Shown here piece after piece: positions 18,454 through 27,637 of a DNA stretch of 32,170 nt. Source of the stretch: Pseudonocardia sp. CNS-139 (lineage in GTDB: Bacteria; Actinomycetota; Actinomycetes; Mycobacteriales; Pseudonocardiaceae); assembly GCA_001942415.1 (NCBI GenBank), contig MKJX01000229.1, positions 1 to 32,170 on the forward strand. The letters are read 5' to 3'. A model generated the notes under the pieces. That model worked only from the letters and a program-made list of their open reading frames with translations. It did not search any database and was not told where the DNA came from. The position numbers and the translations under genes were made by a program. Each line of letters opens with the position of its first letter. Within the stretch, counting starts at the first letter, position 1.

Positions 18454-19436
18454 CGGCGGGCCAGCCCGCTGCTGTACACGCCGGGCAGCGCCCGCAGCAG
18501 CCCGGCCGCGGCGGCGGTGCGCAGCCGCCCGGCCGCAGCCAGCCGGACGAGCTCGGACGGCCGGACGAGCCGGCGCGCGGCGGCGACGGCCTCCCGGGTC
18601 CCGGCGTCCCCGGCGCCGGCGTGCTCGGCCCGCAGCGCCATGTTCGCCAGCGGGAGCAGCCCGTTGAGGTAGCGGTGCTGCAGCAGGTCGGCGCGCCAGC
18701 GCCGCTCCAGCCCGGCGCCCGCGACCTCGGCCCGCACGTCCTCGACGACGTCGAGCAGGTCGAACGTGTGCCGGCCGAACCGGCCCGAGATCGAGCCGGG
18801 CGTCACCGTGTAGTGGCACAGCGGCAGCGGCACGAGCGCCACCCGGGGGTGCCCAGCAGCAGCCGCAGGAACGGCCGGAAGTCCTCGTAGGCGCGGCCGA
18901 CGTCGAACATCGCGGACGGCAGCCGCGAGCGGCGCAGGAGCTTGTTGCAGGCGTACGCGCGCAGGACGTTGTGAGCATGCGCCGGGCCGCCTCGGGTCCG
19001 GACAGCGCGGCGTCCGGCCACTGCGGCTCGACCACCTCCAGCGCCCGGCCCTCGGGCGTGACCCGCAGCGTGCGGCAGATCGCGACGTCGGCGCCGTGCC
19101 GCCGGGCGGCGGCGAGCAGCGTCGCCAGGAACCGCGGGTCGGCGCCGTCGTCGCTGTCGAGGAACCACACCCACTCCCCCGTCGCGGCCGCGAGCCCGGA
19201 GTTGCGGGCCGCGCCCAGCCCGCGGTTGCGGTCGTGGACGCAACCCGGTGCGGCAGGCCGTGGTCGCGCAGCACCGCGCGGCCGATCCCGACGGCGTCGT
19301 CGCCGCCGCGGTCGTCGACGAGCACGACCTCCGCGGGCCGGTGGTGCTGGGCCGCGACGGCGCGGAGCGTCGCGGCGATCGTGGCGGCCGTCCGGTGGAC
19401 GGGCACGACCACGCTCACGGAGTCCGGCGGGGTCAT
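18450..19436 (-). CDS. GT2 glycosyltransferase, several frameshifts
   Basis: Start ATG at 19436 overlapping the previous stop (ATGA). N-terminal GT2 signature SVVVPVHRTAATIAATLRAV and EVVLVDDRGGDD, the D-x-D region WFLDSDDGADPRFLATLL, a mid region with ACNKLLRRSRLPSAMFDVGR and YEDFRPFLRLLLG (ED), and a helical C-terminus (LQHRYLNGLLPLANMALRAE). The pieces lie in different frames with breaks near 19240, 18975 and 18847, yet follow each other in correct family order, so one gene of about 328 residues is likely. Second gene of the polysaccharide operon. Acceptor and donor unknown. Confidence 0.8.
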   Translation of the reverse strand: MTPPDSVSVVVPVHRTAATIAATLRAVAAQHHRPAEVVLVDDRGGDDAVGIGRAVLRDHGLPHRVASTTATAGWARPATPGSRPRRGSGCGSSTATTAPTRGSWRRCSPPPGGTAPTSRSAARCGSRPRAGRWRWSSRSGRTPRCPDPRRPGACSQRPARVRLQQAPAPLAAAVRDVRRRPRLRGLPAVPAAAAGHPRVALVPLPLCHYTVTPGSISGRFGRHTFDLLDVVEDVRAEVAGAGLERRWRADLLQHRYLNGLLPLANMALRAEHAGAGDAGTREAVAAARRLVRPSELVRLAAAGRLRTAAAAGLLRALPGVYSSGLARR

Positions 19437-20203
19437 CCGGCGAACCCGAGTGGGGCCGGCGACAGGGCCGGTGCGGGACGGCGGCCGCGGCGCTCGCGCA
19501 GGAGGGTGGCGGCCACCCGCAACCCGTCGCGCGCGGCGTGCAGGTTGCTGTGCCCGTGGTAGCGGCCGCGCTCGAAGCTGGGGACCTCCGCGACCCGCAG
19601 CCCGGCCGCGGCGGCCCGGCAGTACAGCACCGCCTCGATCTCGAACCCGTCGCCCCAGCGCATCTCGTGGCCGGCCGGGTAGGGCGAGGGCAGCGCGAGC
19701 CGCGGGAGCACGTCGGCCCAGAAGGCGTTGAACCCGTAGCACAGGTCGGAGTGGTGACTGCCGAGCAGCAGGTTGGCGCCGGCCGTGAGGGCGCGGTTCC
19801 CGAGCCCGCGCAGCCGGGTCAGGTCGGTGCTGCCGCCGCCGGGCAGGCGCCGGCTGCCCTTGGCGAGGTCGGCGCCGGCGAGCAGCGCGTCGACGAACCG
19901 GGGGATCTCGGCGGGGTCGGCGCTGCCGTCGGCGTCGAGCATGACCAGCACGTGCCCGGTGGCCTCGGCGAACCCGCAGACCAGCGCGTTGCCCTTGCCC
20001 GGGCGGGTCTGCCGGACCACCCGCGCCGACGGGCGGACGGCCGCCACCGTCTCGGCCGTCCGGTCGCTGCCGCCGTCGACGACGACCACCTCGTGGGCCG
20101 GGTCGATCGTCGGCAGCACCAGTGCGAGGTTGCGGGCCTCGTTGCGCGCCGGGACGACCACGCTGACCCGGGGGCGGCCGGGCCGGGTACGGGGTGGGGC
20201 CAA
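19433..20203 (-). CDS. GT2 glycosyltransferase, dolichyl-phosphate-sugar synthase-like
   Basis: About 256 residues. The TTG at 20203 is chosen because GAGG lies seven bases upstream; a GTG at 20210 is out of frame with the body. Motifs: RVSVVVPARNEARNLALVL, EVVVVDGGSDRTAETV, LVMLDADGSADPAEIPRFVD (D-x-D), GFNAFWADVLPRL, and MRWGDGFEIEAVL before a C-terminal YHGHSNLHAARDGLRV. This pattern is that of UDP/GDP-sugar:polyprenyl-phosphate or glucosyl-3-phosphoglycerate-like GT2 proteins. It may make the lipid-linked sugar donor used by the two GT-C/GT39 enzymes of the window; this is inference. First gene of the five-gene operon, divergent from the PobA-like gene across the iron box at 20228-20259. 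Confidence 0.8.
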   Translation of the reverse strand: MAPPRTRPGRPRVSVVVPARNEARNLALVLPTIDPAHEVVVVDGGSDRTAETVAAVRPSARVVRQTRPGKGNALVCGFAEATGHVLVMLDADGSADPAEIPRFVDALLAGADLAKGSRRLPGGGSTDLTRLRGLGNRALTAGANLLLGSHHSDLCYGFNAFWADVLPRLALPSPYPAGHEMRWGDGFEIEAVLYCRAAAAGLRVAEVPSFERGRYHGHSNLHAARDGLRVAATLLRERRGRRPAPALSPAPLGFAG

Positions 20204-20227
20204 CGGACACCTCGCTCGTCGGGACCT

Positions 20228-20259
20228 AACATCAGACAAAAGGCAGGCTAGCTTAACTT
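20228..20259. promoter_or_regulatory. Iron box plus ATCAGACA element between divergent operons
   Basis: Plus strand AACATCAGACAAA (20228-20240) followed by AGGCAGGCTAGCTTAACTT (20241-20259), containing GGCTAGCTTAAC against the IdeR core GGTTAGCCTAAC. It sits 27 bp upstream of the ATG of the PobA-like gene and 25 bp upstream of the TTG of the GT2 operon, so one site can control both directions. Confidence 0.7.
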
Positions 20260-20285
20260 CCATCCGACGGTCACCGAGGAGCCCC

Positions 20286-21481
20286 ATGTCGCCGACCCGC
20301 ACGCAGGTCGCCATCGTCGGAGCCGGCCCGGCCGGGCTGCTGCTCGCCCACCTGCTGCACCTGCAGGGCGTCGACTCGGTGGTGCTGGAGCAGCGCAGCC
20401 GGGAGCACGTGGAGGCCCGCATCCGGGCCGGCATGCTGGAGGCGCCGACCGTGGCCCTGCTGCGTGAGGTCGGGCTCGCCGGGCGGCTCGACCGCGAGGG
20501 CCTCCCGCACAACGGCTTCCACCTGCGGTTCGACGGGCACACGCACCACCTGGAGTTCGCGGCGCCCGCGGGCGGGAGCGCGGTCAACTACGGGCAGCAC
20601 GAGCTGGTGCGCGACCTCGTCGCCGCCCGGCTGGCGACCGGGCGGCCGGTGCACTTCGAGGCCGAGGTCGTCGCGGTCGAGGACCTCGACACCCCCGCGC
20701 CGACGGTGCGATGGCGGTCGGGCGGGCGCGAGCACACGCTGGTCGCCGACGTCGTCGCCGGCTGCGACGGCTTCCACGGCATCACGCGGGCGGCGATCCC
20801 CGCAGGCGCGGTGACGGCCACCGAGCGCAGCTACCCCTTCGCGTGGCTGGGGATCCTCGCCGACACCGTGCCGGCCCAGCCGATGGCGATGTACTGCGCG
20901 CATCCCGACGGGTTCGCCCTGCACAGCCTGCGCGGCATGACCCGCACCCGGATGTACCTGCAGGTCCCGGCCACGGACCGGCTGGCGGACTGGCCGGACG
21001 ACGGATCTGGGCGCAGCTGCGCCGGCGCGGCGAGAGCGTGGACCGCCCGCCGCTGGAGCCGGGCCCGGTGCTGGAGCGCCTGCTCACGCGGCTGCGCGCG
21101 GTGGTCGTCACGCCGATGCAGTACGGGCGCCTCTTCCTCGCCGGCGACGCCGCGCACGTCGTGCCCCCGACCGGCGCGAAGGGCCTGAACATGGCCGTCG
21201 CCGACGTCTGCGCGCTGTCGCGCGCGGTCGGCGCGCTGTGCGCGGGCGCCGGCGACGCGCTGCTCGCGGCCTACAGCGACACCTGCCTGCCGCGCGTCTG
21301 GCAGGCGCAGCTCTTCTCCGCGACCATGACCACCCTGCTGCACCGCATGTCCGACGACCCGTTCGACCTCGCGCTGCAGTGGGCCCGGCTGCGGCAGCTC
21401 GTGTCCTCGCCGGCCGCCGCGGCGGCGGTCGCGGAGCCGTTCCTGGGCCTGCCCTTCCCGAGCCACTGGCGCTGGTGCTGA
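20286..21481 (+). CDS. pobA: PobA-like 4-hydroxybenzoate 3-monooxygenase (FAD)
   Basis: About 397 residues, matching the 394 of Pseudomonas PobA. ATG 20286 with GAGGAG six bases upstream. Dinucleotide fold VAIVGAGPAGLLLAHLL at residues 7-23, the DG motif AGCDGFHGITR near 160, and FLAGDAAHVVPPTGAKG near 280. By eye against my memory of the reference, the substrate residues Tyr201 (MAMYCAH), Ser212 and Arg214 (HSLRG), Arg220, Tyr222, Pro293 and Thr294 are kept, but the Tyr385 position (AENYVGLPY in the reference) is Phe (AEPFLGLPF). The family converts 4-hydroxybenzoate to protocatechuate with NAD(P)H and O2; the Y385F change is known in the Pseudomonas enzyme to allow a further step to gallate. 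One frameshift near 21002. The iron box upstream and siderophore genes nearby suggest precursor supply rather than catabolism. Confidence 0.88.
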
Positions 21482-21487
21482 GCGCCG

Positions 21488-22348
21488 TCAGCGGTCCTGG
21501 TCGGCGACCGGGTCGCGGGCCTCCCGGACGAGCCGGTGCAGCCGGGCGCGGTAGGAGCTGAAGCGCAGGTCGGCGCGGGTGGTGAGCTGGTCGCGCACCG
21601 GCCCGAGCCCGATCGCGACGTCGGCGCGCAGCGACCGCGGCGCCACCCCGAGCACGACCACCCGCTCGCCCAGGTAGATCGCCTCGTCGATGTCGTGGGT
21701 CACGAACAGCACCGTCATGCCCAGCTCGGCCCAGAGCCGGCGCAGCAGGTCCTCCAGCTCCTCGCGGGTCTGCGCGTCGACCGCGGCGAACGGCTCGTCC
21801 ATCACCAGCACCCGCGGGCGCGTGACGATCGCGCGGGCGATCGCGACCCGCTGCTGCATGCCGCCGGAGAGCTGCCACGGGTGCGCGTCCGCCCGGTCGG
21901 CGAGCCCGACGGCGGCGAGCGCCCCGTCCACCAGCGCCCGCCGCGCCGCGCGCCTCGTGCCGGCCGCCCGCAGCGGGAGCTCGACGTTCGCCCGCACCGT
22001 CTTCCACGGGTAGAGGCTGCGCGCGTACTCCTGGAACACGACGGCCATCCCCGCGGGCGGCGCCGCGACCGGCCGCCCGTCCAGCTCGACCCGGCCGGCC
22101 CCGGGCCGCAGCAGCCCGGCGACGCACCGCAGGAACGTGGTCTTGCCGCACCCGGACGGCCCGACGACGCACACGAACTGCCCGGCCGGCACCTCCAGCG
22201 TCAGGGGCGCGAGCGCGACGATCTCGCCGGCGCCGCGCGGGTAGGCCACCCGGACCCCGCGGGCCGACAGCCCCGCGCCGCCGGTCACGGACCCGGTCGC
22301 CGTCCCGGTCGTCGTGTCCGTCGCCGCCTCCGTCGTCGCTTTCGTCAT
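21488..22348 (-). CDS. NitT/TauT-type ABC transporter ATP-binding protein
   Basis: Intact frame of about 286 residues from ATG 22348, which overlaps the permease stop. A Thr-rich N-terminal tail of about 30 residues precedes the nucleotide-binding domain: Walker A GPSGCGKTT near residue 70, Q-loop VVFQEYARSLYPWKTV (the aromatic-PWKTV form typical of SsuB/TauB), signature LSGGMQQRVAIARA, Walker B VLVMDEPFAAVD and the switch THDIDEA. It powers the two permeases encoded just upstream. Last gene of the operon starting at 27482, ending 6 bp from the convergent PobA-like gene. Substrates of this family are small anions (sulfonates, nitrate, thiamine precursors, aromatic acids); here it may carry an aromatic precursor or another small acid. 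Confidence 0.92.
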   Translation of the reverse strand: MTKATTEAATDTTTGTATGSVTGGAGLSARGVRVAYPRGAGEIVALAPLTLEVPAGQFVCVVGPSGCGKTTFLRCVAGLLRPGAGRVELDGRPVAAPPAGMAVVFQEYARSLYPWKTVRANVELPLRAAGTRRAARRALVDGALAAVGLADRADAHPWQLSGGMQQRVAIARAIVTRPRVLVMDEPFAAVDAQTREELEDLLRRLWAELGMTVLFVTHDIDEAIYLGERVVVLGVAPRSLRADVAIGLGPVRDQLTTRADLRFSSYRARLHRLVREARDPVADQDR

Positions 22349-23120
22349 CGCCGTCCCTTCCCCGTGCGGGTCGCGGCGTGCCAGCCGAGCAGGCGGACCT
22401 CCACGGCCCGGTGCACCAGCGAGAGCCCGACCCCGACCAGGCCGAGCAGCAGCACCCCGCTCCACATCTCCGCCATCGCGAACGTCTGCTGGAACCGGAC
22501 CACCGACGCGCCCAGCCCGCTCTCCGCGGCGAACATCTCGCCCACCACCATCAGCACGACCCCGACGCCCAGCGCCTGGTGGGTGCCGGTCGCGATGCGG
22601 GGCGCGGCGGCCGGCAGCACCAGGTGCCGCAGCCGCGCGAGGCCCGTGACGTGCAGGACCCGGGTGGTGTCGGACAGCACCGCGTCGACCGAACGCACCC
22701 CGTCCACGGTGTTGAGCAGCACGGGCCACAGGCAGCCCAGCGCGATCACCGCGACCCGGGTGGTGTCGCCGATGCCCAGCAGCAGCATCAGCACCGGCAC
22801 GAGCACCGGTGGCGGCACGGCCCGCAGGAACTCCAGCACGGGCGCGGCCGCGAGCGCGGTGCGCCGGTGCAGGCCGACGAGCACCCCGAGCCCCACCCCG
22901 GCCGCACACGCGAGCAGGTAGCCGGCGGCGAGCGGCCCAGGCTGGGCAGCAGGTCGGCCGTCAGCCGCTCGCCCGTCCAGGTGCGGGCCCCGGCGGCGAG
23001 CACCTCCGCCAGCGGCGGGGCGAACACGCTGGTGCTGCCCGCGCTCGCCACCCACCACAGGGCCAGCAGCACGGCGGGCAGGCCCAGCACGGCGCCGACA
23101 CGCAGGAGCAGCGGGCTCAC
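22345..23120 (-). CDS. NitT/TauT-type ABC transporter permease 2
   Basis: About 258 residues from GTG 23120, with 4-bp overlaps at both ends. First helix LLLRVGAVLGLPAVLLALWW, then LADVL-like periplasmic stretch (VFAPPLAEVLAAGARTWTG), helices LGVLVGLHRRTALA and FLRAVPPPVLVPVLMLLLG, the EAA-loop region LHVTGLARLRHLVLPAAAP with the expected G and LPAA, and the final VLLLGLVGVGLSLVHRAVE. This is the BPD_transp_1 fold of SsuC/TauC permeases. One frameshift near 22935. Together with the similar upstream gene it would form a heterodimeric channel, whereas typical SsuC/TauC systems use one permease gene. Confidence 0.85.
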
Positions 23121-23954
23121 GAGCGCCGCCCCGCGACGTCCGGCGGGTGGTGGCGCAGCACCGCGGCGCCCCCGGCCGCCAGCCCGGCGTTGACCAGCAC
23201 GCCGAACGCGCCGGCCAGCACGATCAGCGCGTACATGCGGGTGATCGCCGCGCCGTCGCGGGCCAGCGCGATCTCCCGGCCCAGCCCGGGCGCCGATGAT
23301 CAGCTCCGCGGCCACGTCCACGACCAGCGCGACGGACGCGGCCAGCCGCAAGCCGGTGACCACGGACGGCAGCGCCGCGGGCCACACCACGTGCCGCAGC
23401 CGGGCGAGCGGCCCCAGGTGCAGCACGCGGGCGGTGTCGCGGGCGAGCCCGTCCACCTCCCGGATGCCGAAGATCGTCTGCAGGGTCACCGGCCAGACCG
23501 CGGCGTAGACCACCAGCGCGACCGCGGAGCCGGTCCCCGTGCCCAGCACCAGCACCACAACCGGGATGAACGCCACCGACGGCACCGGGCGCAGGAAGTC
23601 CAGCGTCGACGCGGTCACCGCCCGGACGACCGGGTGCAGCCCCAGCAACAGGCCGAGCGCGATCCCGACCGCCGTGGCGAGCGCGAACCCGGCGAGCCAG
23701 CCGCCCGCCGTGGCGCCCAGCGCCGCCCACGTGCGCCCGGCGCCGAGCAGCCGCGCGAGCTCCGCCGCGACGTCGCTCGCGGGCGGCAGGTAGCGGCCGG
23801 GCACGGCGCCGGAGCGGGCGAGGACCTCCCACGCCGCCAGCGTGACGGCCACCCCGGTGACGCCCCACCGGACCCGGCCCGTGCGGGCCCGCGCGGCCGG
23901 GACGGCGGCCGGCGCCGCGGCCCGCGGACGGGCCGCGAGCAGGCTTCCCGGCAC
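23117..23954 (-). CDS. NitT/TauT-type ABC transporter permease 1
   Basis: About 279 residues, start GTG at 23954. Basic Ala/Arg-rich N-terminus, then helix RWGVTGVAVTLAAWEVLA, RYLPPASDVAAELARLL, GIALGLLLGLHPVVRAV, FLRPVPSVAFIPVVVLVLG, the EAA-like loop LHLGPLARLRHVVWPAALPS, and a closing YALIVLAGAFGVLVNAGL. It is clearly paralogous to permease 2. One frameshift near 23290. The TGA at 23119 overlaps the GTG of permease 2. It belongs to the transporter encoded in the same operon as the A-T-TE protein. Confidence 0.85.
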
Positions 23955-23957
23955 CGG

Positions 23958-24918
23958 TCAGCGTCCGTGAGCAGCAGCGCGTCGACGTCCGGCACGGCGG
24001 GCAGCAGCCCGTCGGTCACCATCAGCTCGGCCCATCCGGCCACCGACGGCCGGTTGATCGCCCGCGGGAACGCCGGGAGCGCCAGCTGCGGGATCAGGGC
24101 CGGGTCGATGGAGCTGAAGCCGGCGATCGCGTCGTGCAGCACCTGCTCGTCGCCGGCCACCAGCTCGACGGCCCGCGCGAGGGCCGTGCGGAACGCCTCC
24201 ACCACCTCGGGCCGCTCCGCGACGGTCGAGGACGACGCGAGGTAGGCGCCGATCGTCAGCTCGGGGTCGACGTCGAGATAGGGGTAGGTCACCGCGTGCA
24301 GGCCGTCCTGCGCGGCCACCGACAGGTACGGCTCGACGGTGAAGCCGGCGTCGATCTGCCCGTTCAGCACGGCGGCGGCCTGCTCGGCGAAGCCCAGCTC
24401 CACGAGCTGCAGCCCGTCCGGGTCGCCGCCCGCGGCCCGCACCGACTGGCGCAGCGCGACCGCGGCGATGTTGTTGAGCGCGTTCACCCCGACCCGCTTG
24501 CCGACCAGGTCGGCGGCGGAGCGGATGGCCGGGTCGGCGGCCACGACCGCGGCCATGTCCTCCTGCCCGCCCGGCGCCGGTCCCGCGGCCGGCGCGACCG
24601 CGGTCAGCTCCAGCCCCTGCTCGCTGGCGAGCAGGAACGTGACCATGTTGCTGAAGCCGATGTCGTACTGGCCGCTCACGAGCCCGGGGATGATCGCCGA
24701 GCTGGTGTTCGCCGTCTCGATCGTGACGTCCAGCCCGGCGTCGGCGAAGAACCCGCGCTCCTGGGCGACGTACACGGCGGCCGTCTCGACGATCGGCATG
24801 ACCCCGACCGTCACGGGCGTCGGTCCGCCGCCGGCCGGGGTGTCGGGCGGGCCGGCGCACGCGGTGAGCGCCACCAGCCCGGCGGCAGCAGGGCGGGGAG
24901 AAGCCGTGTCGTCCTCAT
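23958..24918 (-). CDS. NitT/TauT-type ABC transporter substrate-binding lipoprotein
   Basis: ATG 24918 overlaps the stop of the A-T-TE gene. Signal peptide with lipobox VALTAC after a frame break near 24890. NMT1/SsuA-like body: VTVGVMPIVETAAVYVAQER, FFADAGLDVTIETAN near residue 55, VSGQYDIGFSNMVTFLLA near 80, AAADLVGKRVGVNALNNIAA-type loop near 125, GQIDAGFTVEPYLSVAAQDG near 180, and a C-terminal helical part with AINRPSVAGWAELMVTDGLL. SsuA, TauA, ThiY and aromatic-acid binding proteins share this fold, and specificity is not readable. The stop at 23958 is in another frame than the body, so a further indel near the end is likely; it lies 3 bp before the permease GTG. Confidence 0.85.
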
Positions 24919-27482
24919 CGGGAGGTGCTCCTGGGGTTCGGGTCGAGAGCGGCGATCTCCCCGCTGAGCCGCTCGACGACGGGACGGAGGAACGGCGGGC
25001 GCAGGATGGACGAGTGCCCGCCGTCGATCGGGACGAGCTCGTGCGGCCCGGTGAGCACCAGGTCCCACCACGAGGGGTCGTCGGTGTTCTCCGGCGCGGT
25101 GAACAGCAGCGTCCGCCCGCCCCACGTGGTGAGCCGGTGCCGGTTGATCAGCCGCAGGCTCTGCTCCCAGAACACGTCGTCGCGCAGCTGCGGCCGGTAG
25201 CGCACGATCCCGGCCCCGAGCAGCCCGGCGTGCATCTGCCAGCGCCGGCGCAGCGACGGCACCGCGAGCGGCTCGGGCGCCGGTCCCGGGTCCGGCGCGC
25301 CGGCCCGGGCACGCGCGGTGACGGCGTCGGGGAGCATCGTGTCCAGCAGCACCACCAGCGGCACGTCCTCGCCCTCGGCGGCCAGCCGGGCCGCGGTCTC
25401 CAGCGCCAGCAGCCCGCCGTAGGAGTGCCCGACCAGGACGTACGGCCCGTGCGGCGCGCGGCTGCGGATCACCCGCAGGTGCCGGCGCACGACGTCGCGC
25501 AGCCGCCAGTCCGGCAGCCCGCGCGACTCGTAGCGGCGGCCTGGAACCCGACGACGGGGACGTCGACCCGCAGCCCGACGGCCAGCGGCAGCAGCGACAG
25601 CGCCGCGGCACCGCCGCCGGCGAACGCGAACACGGGCGGGCGGGCGGTCCCCTCACGCAGCTGCACGGCCGTGCGCGGGAGCACGGCCGGGCGCTCACCC
25701 CGCGCGGGCCTCCGGAGCCGGTGCCGGTCGGTGACCACGGCGGCCAGCCGCTCGACGGTCGGGGCGTTCGCGAGGTCGGCCGAGGTCAGCGTGACGCCCG
25801 CGGCCCGGCGCAGCCCGAGGACGAGCCGCTCGATCGCCAGCGAGTCGGCGCCCAGCTCCCACAGGTCGGCGTCGACGGGCACCTCGTCGAGGCCGAGCAC
25901 GGCCTGCCACACGCCGGCGACCACGTGCTCGGTCGGGGTGCGGGGCCCGACGAACGGCTGTTGCGCCACCGCCTCCGGCAGCGCGGTGCGGTCGACCTTG
26001 CCGCGTTCGTTGCGGGGCAGCGCGTCGAGCATGGCGATGCGGGCCGGGACCATCCAGGACGGCAGCCGCTCGCGCAGCGCCCGGCGCAGCGCCGCCGGCG
26101 TCACGGAGTGCTCGGCCGCCACCGGCACGACGTGGGCCACCAGGCGCGGGCGCGGGGCGCCGTCGGGTCCCGGCTCGCGCACCGCGCTGACCACGGCCTC
26201 GGCGACGGTCGGCAGGTCGAGCAGCGCCGCCTCCACCTCCGCCGGCTCCACGAGGTAGGCGCCGATCTTGACCGCGGCGTCCATCCGGCCGCGCAGGTGC
26301 AGCACGCCGTCGGCGTCGAACCGGCCGAGGTCCCCGCCGCGGTAGGTCGTGGTGCCGTCGGGGTTGCGGCGGTAGCGGGTCGCGGTCAGCTCGGGGTTGT
26401 TGTGGTAGCCCAGCGGCAGGTGCCGCGCGGTGATCGTGACCTCGCCCGTCACGCCCGGCGGCACCGGGTTCCCGTCGCGTCGCGGATCTCGACGAGCCTG
26501 CCCGGCACCGGGCGCCGACCGGGACGATCCCGGGCGGCACCGGCTCGCCCGCGGGGAGCAGGAACGAGGCGAGCGGGCCGATCTCCGAGGCGCCCGAGAG
26601 GCACGCGTACGTCGCGTCCGGGGCGAGGTGCCCGCGCAGCCGCTCGACCAGCGAGGCGTGGGTCGCCTCGCCGCAGGTGCTGACCAGCCGCACCCCGTCC
26701 AGCACGGCGCCCGCGGGGAGCGTGTCGAGGATCGAGCGCAGCAGCGAGGGCGTGGCGTGCACGGTCGTCACCCGCTGGGCCGCGAGCCACTCGACCATGC
26801 CGGTCACGCCGAGCACGCGCGGGTCGTGCACGTGCGCGCTGCCCCCGCCGAGCACGGAGAAGAACAGCACGTCGAGGCCCGCGCCGAAGCTGAGCGGCAG
26901 GATCAGGGCGTTGCGGTCGGCCGGGCCCAGCCCCATCGCGGCGGCGGAGCCGTGGGCCTGCGCGAGCCAGCAGCCGTGGGTGTGCACCACGCCCTTGGGC
27001 CGCCCGGTGGACCCGGACGTGTAGAAGATCACCGCGGGGTCGTCGATGCCCGCATCCGGCAGCGGCTCGTCCGGCGCGGCCGGCAGCGCGTGCAGCTCGG
27101 CGAGGTCCAGGCGCAGGGCCCCGCTCGCGTCGAGGATCTGGGCGATCCGCGCAGGCGGGAGCATCGGGTCCAGCGGCAGTGCCGGGCGGCCGGAGACGAC
27201 CACCGCGAGCAGCGCGGCCGCGCTGGCGGCCGTCGGCTCGACGGGGATGGCCACCGGCCGCGCCGCCGGCTCGCCGGCGAGCCGGCGGCGCAGCGCCGCG
27301 CCCCGGTCGTGCACGTGGGCGAGCAGCTCCGCGTAGGTGTAGCTGCGGGCCGCCGAGGCGAGGGCCGGCGCGTCCGGCGTCGCGGCGGCAACCTGCGCGA
27401 GCCGGGCGCCCACCGACGTCCATCCGCCGGGCAGGGCCGGCGCGTCGAGCCCGGGCTGCTCCCGAACTGCTCCCGATGTCAT
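24915..27482 (-). CDS. Stand-alone NRPS-like adenylation-carrier-thioesterase protein
   Basis: About 855 residues, ATG 27482 with CGGAG six bases upstream. The adenylation domain (residues 1-500) has A3 VIFYTSGSTGRPKGVVHTHG, A7/A8-like YRGGDLGRFDADG and GRMDAAVKIGAYLVEPAEVE, and A10 NERGKVDRTALP. Next is a carrier domain with LWELGADSLAIERL (phosphopantetheine Ser) near residue 545, then a type I thioesterase with FAFAGGGAA, VLVGHSYGGLLALETAA (catalytic Ser) and DGGHSSIL (His). There is no condensation domain. The residue corresponding to GrsA Asp235, which binds the amino group of amino acids, is Gly (LSFGAGLD), and the A5 region reads GASEIG instead of YGPTE, so a substrate without alpha-amino group (aryl, hydroxy or keto acid) is plausible. 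Frameshifts near 26465, 26510 and 25540. Leads an iron-box operon with an ABC transporter. Confidence 0.82.
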
Positions 27483-27498
27483 GCCCGCTCCGATCAGT

Positions 27499-27528
27499 GA
27501 AGGTAAGGCTAACCATTATCGGACATTA
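27499..27528 (-). promoter_or_regulatory. Iron box plus TGTCCGATAAT element upstream of the A-T-TE operon
   Basis: In gene direction: TAATGTCCGATAATGG then GGTTAGCCTTACCTTC (27499-27515), one of the two best IdeR/DtxR matches in the window. GATAAT is a good -10 candidate, which would place the iron box across the transcription start. It lies 17 bp before the ATG. Confidence 0.8.
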
Positions 27529-27637
27529 CGACCGGTGGCCAGCCCGGGGACCCCTTCCGGTCGGACGTGCGGCCGTTCGGCGCAACAGCACGGGTCGACC
27601 GGAGCAAGGACGGACATCGTGACCTGTGACGCGGAGC

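Noticed and set aside
23615..23957. In-frame continuation of the substrate-binding protein beyond 23958
   Set aside because: The extension is Arg/Pro/Ser-rich and overlaps permease 1 in another frame; an indel near the end of the binding-protein gene is more likely.
24915..27482. Classical EntE/DhbE-type 2,3-dihydroxybenzoate ligase
   Set aside because: Those are about 540 residues without carrier and thioesterase domains, and the pocket and A5 motifs here differ.
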